64,000 bases of DNA from Streptomyces rubellomurinus (GTDB lineage: Bacteria; Actinomycetota; Actinomycetes; Streptomycetales; Streptomycetaceae). Below the pieces are notes generated by a model that searched no databases, was not told where the DNA came from, and saw nothing but the letters and a program-made list of their open reading frames with translations. The stretch is taken from positions 1 to 64,000 of the forward strand of contig NZ_JZKH01000022.1 in NCBI RefSeq assembly GCF_000961885.1, read 5' to 3'. Within the stretch, counting starts at the first letter, position 1. Every line of letters starts with the position of its first letter. The translations under genes were made by a program, and so were the position numbers. Positions 7,995-15,691 of this stretch are shown here, piece by piece.

Positions 7995-8174
7995 ATGGAT
8001 GCCGCCCGCACCCCGTCATCGCCGCCGTCACCGCCGCCGGGGGCCGGCGCCGCGCCCGCGGCCCGGCCGGCGGGCGCCAGGCCCGTCTGGTCCGCGCCCG
8101 CCGTGGAGTGCCACCGCACCGGCGCCGAGGTCACCGCGTACGCCGGACGGGCCGCGCAGTGGCGCGACCGCTGA
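7995..8174 (+). CDS. pqqA: PqqA, precursor peptide of pyrroloquinoline quinone
   Basis: 59 aa from ATG 7995 with a strong SD (GAGGAGG). The C-terminal part WSAPAVECHRTGAEVTAYAGR carries the diagnostic E-x3-Y pair (E45, Y49 in EVTAY) that PqqE cross-links and which becomes PQQ. Classical PqqA is about 23-30 residues; here an extra N-terminal stretch of about 30 Pro/Ala-rich residues precedes it. Another in-frame start close to the core is not obvious, and the SD supports the long form. It overlaps pqqC by 16 bases. Order pqqA-C-DE-B. Confidence 0.85.
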   Translation: MDAARTPSSPPSPPPGAGAAPAARPAGARPVWSAPAVECHRTGAEVTAYAGRAAQWRDR

Positions 8175-8893
8175 GCCGCGAGCGGTTCGCGGCCAGGCTG
8201 TACGACCTGCGCGGACGGTACTGGGACACCCACCCGTTCCACCTGCGCCTGCACTCCGGTGGCTGCACGCCACCGGAGCTGCGGCGCTGGGTCGCCAACC
8301 GCTGGTACTACCAGCTCTGCCTGACCCGCAAGAACGCCGCGATCATCGCCAACTGCCCGCTCCCGGAGGTCCGCCGGGCCTGGGCCGGCCGCCTCGCCTA
8401 CCAGGACGGCCCCCGGCCGGACGGCCACGGCCCGGACGGCCCGCGCCCGGACGTGCCGGTCGGCGCCGAGGGCGGCCTGGCCGACTGGCTGGTGCTCGCC
8501 GAGGCGGTCGGCCTGGACCGCGCCGAGGTCCTCGACGAGCGGCACGTCGCCCGCGGCGTGCGCTTCGCCGTCGACGGCTACCTGCACTTCTGCCAGACCC
8601 GGCCGTGGACCGAGGGAGTGGCGGCGGCGCTCACCGAGATGTTCTCGCCCGACCACATGGCCGAGCGCGTCACCGCCTGGCGCGCGCACTACGGCTGGAT
8701 CGCCCCGGCCGGGTACGCCTACTTCGAGCACCGCATCCCGGTCGCCCGGGAGGACAGCGCCCGCACCCTCGAACTCGTCCTGGACCACTGCGTCACCGAG
8801 GCCCAGCAGCAGGCCGCCGTGGCCGCGCTGGCCTTCAAGTGCGAGGTGCTGCGGGCCATGCTGGACGCCGTCGACTACGGGCCCGACCGATGA
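8159..8893 (+). CDS. pqqC: PqqC, pyrroloquinoline-quinone synthase
   Basis: 244 aa from GTG 8159, inside the end of pqqA. PqqC catalyses the last step, ring closure and eight-electron oxidation of AHQQ to PQQ, without a metal. Family hallmarks visible: RYWDTHPFHLRLHSG near the start, WVANRWYYQLCLTRKNAAIIANCP, AYFEHRIPVAREDSA, and the C-terminal FKCEVLRAMLDAVDYG. Length fits the family (about 240-250 aa). A small insertion (DGPRPDGHGPDGPRPDVP) replaces a surface loop. Its stop overlaps the start of pqqDE (ATGA, 8890-8893), so translation is coupled. Confidence 0.92.
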   Translation: MARPLSRERFAARLYDLRGRYWDTHPFHLRLHSGGCTPPELRRWVANRWYYQLCLTRKNAAIIANCPLPEVRRAWAGRLAYQDGPRPDGHGPDGPRPDVPVGAEGGLADWLVLAEAVGLDRAEVLDERHVARGVRFAVDGYLHFCQTRPWTEGVAAALTEMFSPDHMAERVTAWRAHYGWIAPAGYAYFEHRIPVAREDSARTLELVLDHCVTEAQQQAAVAALAFKCEVLRAMLDAVDYGPDR

Positions 8894-10299
8894 GCACGGC
8901 CCCCGCCCCCGTCCCCGGCCTGCGTGCCGGCGTCCGCCTGGTGCACGACCCGGTGCGCGGCCGCTCCGCGCTGCTCCACCCCGAGGGCGTGCTGCTGCTC
9001 AACGCCACCGCCGCCGCCGTGCTGCGGCACTGCGACGGGCGCCGCGAGGCGCGAGCGGTCACCGCCGGGCTCGCCGAGGAGTACGCCGGGGTGGACGGCG
9101 CCCAGGTGGACGCCCTGCTCGCCGACCTGGCCGAACGGCGGCTGCTCGCCCTGGACGGCACCGGCGCCCCCGCCGTCCCCGCGGCCGCCGCCGCACCGCC
9201 CGCCGGCGCCGGCACCGTCCGCACCCCCGCCCCGCTCGGTCTCATCGCCGAACTCACCTACCGCTGCCCGCTCCAGTGCACCTACTGCGCCAACCCGGTC
9301 GAACTCGCCCGCTACCGCGCCGAACTGGACACCGCGCAGTGGCTGCGGGTCCTCGACCAGGCCCGCGCACTCGGCGTGCTCCAGCTCCACCTCACCGGCG
9401 GCGAACCGCTGCTGCGCCCCGACCTGGCACAACTCGTCGCCCACGCCCGCACCTTGGGCCTCTACACCAACCTGGTCACCAGCGGCGTCCCGCTGGCCGC
9501 CGGCCGCGCCGGCGAACTCGCCGAGGCGGGCCTGGACCACGTGCAGCTCTCGCTCCAGGACACCGACCCGAACCGCGCCGCCGCCGTCGCCGGGCTCGCC
9601 GCCCACGACCGGAAGCTCGCCGCCGCCCGGCAGTTCACCGCCGCCGGCCTGCCGCTGACCGTCAACGCCGTGCTCCACCGCGGCAACCTGCCCCGGCTCG
9701 GCGCCCTCGCCGACCAGGCGGTCGCGCTCGGCGCCGACCGGGTCGAGCTCGCCCACGTCCAGTACTACGGCTGGGCCTGGCGCAACCGCGCCCACCTCGC
9801 TCCCGACACCGAGCAGGTCCGGCAGGCCGAACGGGACGTGGCCGCCGCCCGGCGGCGCCACGGCGGGCGGATCGAGATCGTCCACGTCGCCGCCGACCTG
9901 CACGGCGGCACCGTCAAGCCCTGCATGAACGGCTGGGGCCGCGAGCAGCTGGCGGTGGCCCCCAACGGCGACGTCCTGCCCTGCCTCGCCGCCGCCGGCC
10001 TGCCCGGCCTGACACCGCCCAACGCCGTCACCGACGGCCTGGCGGCGAGCTGGCACGACTCGCCCGCCTTCAACCGCTTCCGGGGCACCGACTGGATGTC
10101 GGAGCCCTGTCGCAGCTGCGCGCTGCGCGAGCTGGACCACGGCGGCTGCCGCTGCCAGGCCTACCAGTTCACCGGCGACCCGGCCGTGACCGACCCGGCC
10201 TGCCGCCTCTCACCGCACCACCACCTGGTCACCGCCCCCGCCCCGGCCGGATCGGCGGCCCCGGTGCCCCGGCGCTTCCACCGAACTCCTGGCGAATGA
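8890..10299 (+). CDS. pqqE: PqqD-PqqE fusion: PqqA chaperone plus radical SAM enzyme
   Basis: 469 aa. Residues about 5-92 are a PqqD domain (VRLVHDPVRGRSALLHPEGVLLLNATAAAVLRHCDG), the RiPP recognition element that binds PqqA. A Pro/Ala linker (about 93-113) leads into PqqE: the radical SAM motif is C126-x3-C130-x2-C133 (CPLQCTYC), followed by LTGGEPLLRPD. A SPASM-type C-terminus has cysteines in KPCMNGWG, VLPCLAAA, EPCRSCALRELDHGGCRCQ and PACRL for auxiliary iron-sulfur clusters. PqqE forms the C-C bond between Glu and Tyr of PqqA. PqqD-PqqE fusions are known in some bacteria. It is coupled to pqqC by an ATGA overlap; pqqB follows 7 bases later. Confidence 0.93.
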   Translation: MSTAPAPVPGLRAGVRLVHDPVRGRSALLHPEGVLLLNATAAAVLRHCDGRREARAVTAGLAEEYAGVDGAQVDALLADLAERRLLALDGTGAPAVPAAAAAPPAGAGTVRTPAPLGLIAELTYRCPLQCTYCANPVELARYRAELDTAQWLRVLDQARALGVLQLHLTGGEPLLRPDLAQLVAHARTLGLYTNLVTSGVPLAAGRAGELAEAGLDHVQLSLQDTDPNRAAAVAGLAAHDRKLAAARQFTAAGLPLTVNAVLHRGNLPRLGALADQAVALGADRVELAHVQYYGWAWRNRAHLAPDTEQVRQAERDVAAARRRHGGRIEIVHVAADLHGGTVKPCMNGWGREQLAVAPNGDVLPCLAAAGLPGLTPPNAVTDGLAASWHDSPAFNRFRGTDWMSEPCRSCALRELDHGGCRCQAYQFTGDPAVTDPACRLSPHHHLVTAPAPAGSAAPVPRRFHRTPGE

Positions 10300-10306
10300 G
10301 CGCGAG

Positions 10307-11179
10307 TTGAAGATCCGCATCCTCGGAACCACCGCCGGCGGCGGCCTCCCGCAGTGGAACTGCGGCTGCACCGAATGCGCCGCCGCCCGCCGCACCGGTA
10401 CCGCCCGCCACCAGGACTGCCTGGCCGTCAGCGGCGACGGCCGCGCCTGGTACCTGGTCAACGCCTCCCCGGACCTGCGGACCCAACTCCTGGCGACCCC
10501 CGAACTCGCCCCCGCCCCCGGCACCCGCGACACCCCGCTGCGCGGCGCCCTGCTCACTAGCGCCGAACTCGACCACACCCTGGGCCTGTTGACCCTGCGC
10601 GAAGCCGCCGGCCTGACCATCCACGCCACCGCCGCGGTACGCCACGCCCTCCACCACGCATTCCCCGCGGGCCCGCTCCTCGCCGCCTACACCACCGCCG
10701 ACTGGCACACCGTCACCCCGGGCAAGCCCGTCCACCTGGACGGCGGCCTGAACGCCGAACCCTTCGCCCTCGGCGGCAAGCGCCCCCGCTACGCCGCCGA
10801 CCTCCCGGACGGCCCCGACTGGGTGACCGGCTACCGCTTCACCGAGGACGGCGGCGCCGCCTGCGCCGTGTACGCCCCGGGCCTCGCCGACTGGACGCCG
10901 GCCATGGACCGCGCGGTGGCCGGCGCCGACCTGGTCCTGCTCGACGGAACCTTCGCCACCCCCGACGAACTCGCCGCCCGCACCTCCGGCGCCCGCCGTT
11001 CCCCCGGCATGGGCCACCTCGCCGTCCGCGACTCCCTCCCGCACCTCGCCCGCCACCCCGGCCCCCGCTACCTCTACACCCACCTCAACAACACCAACCC
11101 CCTCGCGCGCGACACCCCGCCCGAGCTGACGGCAGCGGGCGCCGCGGTCGCCGAGGACGGCCTGCTGATCGAGCTCTGA
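10307..11179 (+). CDS. pqqB: PqqB, metallo-beta-lactamase-fold PQQ biosynthesis hydroxylase
   Basis: 290 aa from TTG 10307, 7 bases after pqqDE. Hallmarks: MKIRILGTTAGGGLPQWNCGCTEC with the structural zinc cysteines C19, C21 and C24, SAELDHTLGLLTLREA, the metal-site strands YLYTHLNNTNPL and MGHLAVRDSL, and a C-terminal hydrophobic end. PqqB has a lactamase fold and is reported to hydroxylate the cross-linked Glu-Tyr intermediate. It is the last gene of the operon. No pqqF-type protease is nearby, so trimming of PqqA presumably depends on a protease encoded elsewhere. Confidence 0.92.
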   Translation: MKIRILGTTAGGGLPQWNCGCTECAAARRTGTARHQDCLAVSGDGRAWYLVNASPDLRTQLLATPELAPAPGTRDTPLRGALLTSAELDHTLGLLTLREAAGLTIHATAAVRHALHHAFPAGPLLAAYTTADWHTVTPGKPVHLDGGLNAEPFALGGKRPRYAADLPDGPDWVTGYRFTEDGGAACAVYAPGLADWTPAMDRAVAGADLVLLDGTFATPDELAARTSGARRSPGMGHLAVRDSLPHLARHPGPRYLYTHLNNTNPLARDTPPELTAAGAAVAEDGLLIEL

Positions 11180-11202
11180 CCCCGGGGCGGCGCGGACACG
11201 GC

Positions 11203-11233
11203 TGTGCCCGACCGGAGGAACCGGTCGGGCACA
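11203..11233. terminator. Bidirectional hairpin between pqqB and the propeller gene
   Basis: TGTGCCCGACCGG-AGGAA-CCGGTCGGGCACA: a perfect 13-bp stem with a 5-base loop, placed between two convergent genes (stops at 11179 and 11260). No T-tract follows, as is usual in GC-rich actinomycetes. Confidence 0.8.
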
Positions 11234-11259
11234 GGATCCAAGAGCCGGGCCTCAATCCG

Positions 11260-12900
11260 TCACTGGCTGCCGAAGGCCACGATGTGGCCGTCCCTGGTCC
11301 CGACGAACACCCGGCCGCTGTCCGTCGCGGGGACGACGAACTTGGCCGCCGTGCCGATCGGGAAGGACCGGCGCAGGTGCATGACGCCGTTGACGGGCAC
11401 CGCGTCGTACACCCGCAGCTCGCCGCCGACGCCGCCCGCGCCGGAGCCGGACCAGACCGCCCAGACCAGCGCGGAGCCGGGGTTCGTCCCGTTGGAGGTG
11501 ACCACCGGGGAGCCGGAGCCGTAGCCGAAGCCCTCGTTGCTGGTGCCGGCGCTGGTCAGGGTCGGGACGCCGGAGCCGTTCAGCCCGTACCTGAGCGCCC
11601 GCATCGGGGAGCGGCCGTTGCCGGTGTCGGTGGACACCGTGTAGACGTAGCCGCCGCCACCGCCGAAGACCGCCGGGTGGCCCCAGACGCCCTCGAAGGG
11701 GCCGGCCATGCTGACCGGGTTGTCGGTGCCGTTCGGGCCCTGGCCCATGCCGCCGAGGTTGTCCCGGTCCAGCAGGAAGACCCGGCCGTCCTTGCCGACC
11801 TCGACCAGCAGGTGCGGGTGCGTGGCGGTCCCGAAGCCGGACGGCAGGGCCGTCGGCCCGCCGGAGCCGAGGTCGGTGTCGTTCGAGTCCATCGTGCGGT
11901 TGTTGGTCGGGCTGAAGAAGTCCTTGGCGCTGAGGCTGCCGTCGCTGTTCACCCCGAGCCGGATCACCGACTCGCCGAGGTGGCCGGGGGGCCGGTTGCC
12001 GGGGCCGGGGCTCGGCGAGGCGCCCGTGCCGGCGCCGTTGCCGGTGGCGACGAAGATCCGGCCGGTGCCGTCCGAGACCAGCCCGCCGCCGCTCTGCCAG
12101 ATGCCGGCCTCCATGGTGTCGGAGCCGGCCTCGGTGGACCACAGGGTGAGCTTGCGGGTGCTGACGTTGACGCCGACGACCTGGCCGACGTACGGGCCGG
12201 TGTCGCAGTAGGAGGCGAAAGCCGCGTAGACGGAGCCGTTCATCAGCAGCAGGCCGGGGCGCCCGTTGGCCGTCTTGGCGTTGAACGGGTGGCCCGGGCT
12301 GTTGGTCGGCGTGCCCTGGATGGTCACCGGCCAGCCCGAGCGCTCGGCGCCGGTGGACGCGTTCAGCGCGTGCAGGTACCAGTGCGGGTGGTCGACGTCC
12401 GGGCCGTCGTTGGCCTTGCTGGTCAGGTAGACGGTGTTGGAGGAGGAGTCGTACACCGGCGTGGCGGTGATGCCGGTGTGGGCGGCCGGGTCGTTGCAGC
12501 TGACGGCCGAGGTGGGCCAGGCCGGGCCGAGCTGGCGGGTCCAGTTGGCCTTGCCGGTGGCGGGGTCGAGGCCGTAGACGTCGTTGTTCTCGGTCGCGGC
12601 GATCACGTTCGTGCCGGTGACCAGCGGCTGGGCCAGCACCGCGCCGCTCACCGCGGTCGACCAGCGCTGCCCGAACGCCGAGGAGGACACCTGGGCGTGC
12701 GACAGGTTCGGCTCGTTCGCGTCCCAGCCGGTGCGCTTGTTGTTGAGCGAGACGGTGGGATCGACGGCCTGCGCCGGTGCCGCGAAGCCGAGCAGCAGCA
12801 GGCCCGCCGCGGTCGCCGCCCCCGCTCTCAGCCGGAGCAGTGCCCGTCCCCTCCTTCCTCCTCCGTCTCGCCGGTGCGTCGGTGAACTGAGTCGCGTCAT
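11260..12900 (-). CDS. Secreted PQQ-like beta-propeller protein
   Basis: 546 aa from ATG 12900. Residues about 24-50 form a signal peptide (LRLRAGAATAAGLLLLGFAAPAQA). The mature protein contains propeller repeats with the typical tryptophan-docking pattern, such as NDVYGLDPATGKANWTRQLG, GQVVGVNVSTRKLTLWSTEAG, DGRVFLLDRDNLGGMG and GRVFVGTRDGHIVAFGSQ. Such folds occur both in true PQQ enzymes (alcohol or sugar dehydrogenases) and in proteins that bind no cofactor. I see no clear disulfide ring next to the cofactor site, as in methanol dehydrogenase. It is convergent with the pqq operon, not co-transcribed; that position suggests, but does not show, that it uses the PQQ made next door. The SD before the ATG is weak. 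Confidence 0.8.
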   Translation of the reverse strand: MTRLSSPTHRRDGGGRRGRALLRLRAGAATAAGLLLLGFAAPAQAVDPTVSLNNKRTGWDANEPNLSHAQVSSSAFGQRWSTAVSGAVLAQPLVTGTNVIAATENNDVYGLDPATGKANWTRQLGPAWPTSAVSCNDPAAHTGITATPVYDSSSNTVYLTSKANDGPDVDHPHWYLHALNASTGAERSGWPVTIQGTPTNSPGHPFNAKTANGRPGLLLMNGSVYAAFASYCDTGPYVGQVVGVNVSTRKLTLWSTEAGSDTMEAGIWQSGGGLVSDGTGRIFVATGNGAGTGASPSPGPGNRPPGHLGESVIRLGVNSDGSLSAKDFFSPTNNRTMDSNDTDLGSGGPTALPSGFGTATHPHLLVEVGKDGRVFLLDRDNLGGMGQGPNGTDNPVSMAGPFEGVWGHPAVFGGGGGYVYTVSTDTGNGRSPMRALRYGLNGSGVPTLTSAGTSNEGFGYGSGSPVVTSNGTNPGSALVWAVWSGSGAGGVGGELRVYDAVPVNGVMHLRRSFPIGTAAKFVVPATDSGRVFVGTRDGHIVAFGSQ

Positions 12901-13076
12901 GTGATCCGCCCTGGTCTCCGGTTTGCCGTGGCCGCCGAGATCCGGCCGAGCGCCCATTGTGGTGACGTCGCGTCAGGTCGGCGCGCAACCGCGGGGCGAC
13001 GCGGCGGCAGCTTCACGCGAGGGGAGCAGTGGGGTCGGCCCGGGTCCGGAAACCGCGGCGAACCGGAGTTCCCCTC

Positions 13077-13463
13077 GTGACCGACACCCACGGAGCCCGA
13101 CTCGGGGCCGAAGCCGCCCGACTGCTGCGGGAGTTGCACGACTGCGAGATCGAACCCGGCCTCGGCGGCGAGGAGTTCGAGCGGATCGAGGCGCAGTACG
13201 GCTTCCGGTTCGCCGACGACCACCGGGCCTTCCTCGCGGCCGCGCCGCCGCTGGTCCCGCTCTACGGGCACCGCTTCCTCCCCGCCGGGCGGGGCACCAG
13301 CGGCCACCCGGTGCTGTCGATCTGGGGAACGGAGATGATCTCCTACGGCAGCGACCTCGCCGAGTACATCGACCACGAGTTCGCGCACCCGGGCGGCTTC
13401 CCCGTCCCGGAGGGCTGGGACCTGCAGGCCACCGTGCCCTTCTGGAAGGACTTCCCGGGGTAG
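13077..13463 (+). CDS. SMI1/KNR4 (SUKH)-like protein
   Basis: 128 aa from GTG 13077, which has GGAG 8 bases upstream; an alternative GTG at 13029 has its SD too close (2-3 bases). The sequence EIEPGLGGEEFERIEAQYGFRFADDHRAFLAAAPPL is the signature start of the SUKH fold (I-x-F-G-x2-LPxD(F/H)RxFL), and the segment VLSIWGTEMISYGSDLAEYIDHEF follows. SUKH proteins are often immunity proteins against polymorphic toxins, or have general regulatory roles. No toxin gene lies beside it, so an immunity role is not supported here. Confidence 0.7.
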   Translation: MTDTHGARLGAEAARLLRELHDCEIEPGLGGEEFERIEAQYGFRFADDHRAFLAAAPPLVPLYGHRFLPAGRGTSGHPVLSIWGTEMISYGSDLAEYIDHEFAHPGGFPVPEGWDLQATVPFWKDFPG

Positions 13464-13601
13464 CGCCGGGCGGCGGCCGCTCACTCGCACGGGTCGCTCC
13501 CGGGGGCGGCCGCCCGGCGGGCCGGGTTAGGACTGGACGGGACACCACCGGTCACCGCCGGGCCACGCGCCCGGGCGGCCTCACCACGCTGGGACCCCAC
13601 C

Positions 13602-14132
13602 ATGAACGACTCCCCGACCGTCGGTGCGACCGTGCACCTCGTCGAGCCGGACGGGTCCGCCGGGCCCGCCCTCGCGCACGGGTTCCTCGCCGGGCCGAGC
13701 ACCGTCCTCGTCCCGGACCCGCCGAAGACGATCGGCGACCCCTGGCAGCGCTACCTGGTCGAGATCGGGCCGAACGGCGACGGCGGCGCGTCCGAGACCG
13801 TCCGGGTGGCCGGGATCAGCCTGGCCGCCACCTCGGCGGAGGGCATCCGGACGGCGGCCGCCGTCCTCGCACTGGTCGGGCCGTCCCGGCACGCGGACCA
13901 GGCGGCCGTCCGGACCACGCTCCCGGCCCTCGCCGACAGCCTGCGCCGGCACCAGGGCGACCTGTGGTCCGCGTACGCCGGCCTCGGCTTCCCGGTCACG
14001 GCCCCCGCCGTGCCGGCCGACGGGTCCGCCGCGGCCGCCGAGGCCTGGTGGATCGGGCAGGAGGGGCACGACCTGGTCGTCTTCGCCCAGGGCATCTGCT
14101 GCATCACCGTCAACTGCGGCGGCTGCAAGTAG
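13602..14132 (+). CDS. Unknown protein with a four-cysteine C-terminal tail
   Basis: 176 aa from ATG 13602. The first half ([30 protein letters not shown]) resembles the opening strands of trypsin-like domains, but no catalytic His, Asp and Ser motifs are evident, so if related it is inactive. The middle is helical and Ala-rich with a Trp pair ([17 protein letters not shown]). The protein ends [13 protein letters not shown], all four of its cysteines in the last 11 residues. Such a tail could bind metal or an iron-sulfur cluster, act as a redox switch, or be modified. The stop is 2 bases from the start of a histidine kinase, so the two are almost certainly made together; a sensory partner role is my inference. 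Confidence 0.65.
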   Translation: MNDSPTVGATVHLVEPDGSAGPALAHGFLAGPSTVLVPDPPKTIGDPWQRYLVEIGPNGDGGASETVRVAGISLAATSAEGIRTAAAVLALVGPSRHADQAAVRTTLPALADSLRRHQGDLWSAYAGLGFPVTAPAVPADGSAAAAEAWWIGQEGHDLVVFAQGICCITVNCGGCK

Positions 14133-14134
14133 CC

Positions 14135-15367
14135 GTGAGCACCGTCGCGCAGGCACAGCCCGCCGCCGACCGCCGGCGCTGGCTGCGGTCCACCCGGCTG
14201 CAGGACGCCGCCCTCGCCCTCGCCGTGATCGTCCCGGAGGCGTTCTTCTTCGGCGACCCGGTCGCGCCCGGCACCACCTGGCGCAAGCAGCTGGAGCTGG
14301 TCGCGCTCTGCGTGCCCGAGTTCCTGGCCCTGCTGTACCGGCGGCGCCTGCCCGTCCCGGCGTTCGCGGTGGTGTGGGCGGTGGCGGTCTGCGCCGACCT
14401 GCTGACCATCACCACCGACTTCCAGTTCACGCCCTACTTCGGGGTGCTGGTCGCGCTCTACACCCTCGCCCGCGACGGCGGCCGCAGTACCGGCCTGGCC
14501 GCCCTCGCGGGCGCACTGGTGCCCGCCGGGCTGGCCGTCTGGTACACCTTCGACCAGCTCGCGGTGCCCGGCTACCGCACGGCCGCGCTGATCGCCGGCA
14601 TCGCCTTCTACCTGCCGGTCACCGCCGCGACCTGGGGCGTCGGCGTGTGGGGCCGGGCCGTCGCCGAGGCGGCCGAACGGGACCGCCGCGAACTGGCCCG
14701 AGCCCGCGACGCCGTCCGGCACGAACGGACGCAGATCGCCAGGGAGTTGCACGACATCGTGGCCAACGCGGTGGCCGTCATGGTGCTCCAGGCCGAGGCG
14801 GCCCGCGCCGCCGGGCCCGCCGCCCTCCCGCCCGGCGCGGACGACGCCCTGGGCCGGATCGAGGAGGTCGGCCGGGGCGCGATGGGCGAGCTGCGCCGGC
14901 TGCTGCGGCTGCTGCGCACCGCCGACGCCACCGTGGAGGCCGGCGCGGGCCGCCGCGGACTCGCCGACCTGGCGGCGCTGCTGGAGGACGTCCGGCAGGC
15001 CGGCGTCACGGTCGACCTGGAGGTGCGCGGCACCCCGGCGCACCTGGACGACAGCGTCGACCTGACGGCCTACCGGCTGGTGCAGGAGGCCGTCACCAAC
15101 GTGACCAAGCACGCCGGGCCGGGCAGCCGGGCCGTGGTCCGGATCGACTGGTCGGACGTGCTGAGCCTGGAAGTGGTCGACGACGGCGCCGGCCGCCCCC
15201 GAACCGGCCCCGGCCGCGCCCTCTCGACCGGCCACGGCCTCCTCGGCCTCGCCGAACGCGTCGCCCTGTTCGGCGGCGAGCTGACGGTCGGCCCCTACCA
15301 CGACGGCTTCCGCGTGGCGGCCACCCTGCCCCTCAGCCCGACACCGGACCCCGTGCCGCCGGGCTGA
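14135..15367 (+). CDS. Membrane sensor histidine kinase (HisKA_3 / NarL class), orphan
   Basis: 410 aa from GTG 14135. Residues about 24-172 hold several hydrophobic segments ([93 protein letters not shown]), an unusual multi-pass sensor without an external domain. The dimerisation/phosphoacceptor box is [25 protein letters not shown], with His206 as the probable phosphorylation site. The ATPase domain follows: N-box [18 protein letters not shown]-box VVDDGAGR and [21 protein letters not shown]. No response regulator gene adjoins it. The upstream cysteine-tailed protein is translationally linked. A degenerate second copy of its last codons follows at 15364. Confidence 0.88.
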   Translation: MSTVAQAQPAADRRRWLRSTRLQDAALALAVIVPEAFFFGDPVAPGTTWRKQLELVALCVPEFLALLYRRRLPVPAFAVVWAVAVCADLLTITTDFQFTPYFGVLVALYTLARDGGRSTGLAALAGALVPAGLAVWYTFDQLAVPGYRTAALIAGIAFYLPVTAATWGVGVWGRAVAEAAERDRRELARARDAVRHERTQIARELHDIVANAVAVMVLQAEAARAAGPAALPPGADDALGRIEEVGRGAMGELRRLLRLLRTADATVEAGAGRRGLADLAALLEDVRQAGVTVDLEVRGTPAHLDDSVDLTAYRLVQEAVTNVTKHAGPGSRAVVRIDWSDVLSLEVVDDGAGRPRTGPGRALSTGHGLLGLAERVALFGGELTVGPYHDGFRVAATLPLSPTPDPVPPG

Positions 15368-15417
15368 CGGTCGGGCCCCGCGGCGACGACTTCCGTGTCG
15401 CGGCCACCCTGCCCCTC
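15364..15417 (+). pseudogene. Relic of a second histidine-kinase C-terminus
   Basis: These 54 bases match 15281-15334 inside the kinase gene at 46 of 54 positions by eye. Translated, [18 protein letters not shown] repeats the kinase end [18 protein letters not shown]. The substitutions keep the amino-acid pattern, so this looks like the tail of a paralogous kinase left after a deletion or recombination, not a recent tandem slip. It lies in the 305-base gap between the kinase and the beta-helix ATPase gene. Confidence 0.6.
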
Positions 15418-15529
15418 CTTCGTGCTCACCCCGCCCGAGGAGTCCGCCGAACCGAGGCGAAGCGGCTGAACCCGGGCGGCCGCCCGGCCCGTAGCTCCCC
15501 ACAGGAGTGTCGTCGGACGCAGGGGAAGC

Positions 15530-15691
15530 ATGGTGGGCGAGGAGAAGCGCCGTGGGGCGGGGGCCTCGGGCTCGGCCGGGTTCCAACGTCCGGCGGTGAG
15601 CCGGGCGTTGGCGGCCGAGGAGGAGACGGCCCCGGAGCAGGCCGAGCCGACCGGGAAGGCCGAGGCCGCCCCATGTCGCGCCCGGTGCTGA
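15530..15691 (+). CDS. Small acidic/alanine-rich protein, 53 aa, coupled to the AAA gene
   Basis: The ATG at 15530 has a good SD (AGGGGAAGC immediately upstream). The 53-residue product begins [20 protein letters not shown], has an Ala/Glu-rich helical middle ([16 protein letters not shown]) and ends with CRARC. Its TGA (15689-15691) lies 16 bases inside the next gene, which has no clear SD of its own, so translation through this frame may deliver ribosomes to the ATPase start. It is either a real small gene or a translated leader. No homology recognised. Confidence 0.45.
   Translation: MVGEEKRRGAGASGSAGFQRPAVSRALAAEEETAPEQAEPTGKAEAAPCRARC

Noticed and set aside
13029..13463. Polymorphic toxin/immunity pair based on the SUKH-like protein
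   Set aside because: No toxin or secretion-tagged partner gene adjoins it.
13602..14132. Lanthipeptide-type precursor because of the C-terminal cysteines
   Set aside because: The protein is far longer than a precursor, has no nearby LanM/LanB/LanC or protease, and is coupled to a histidine kinase instead.
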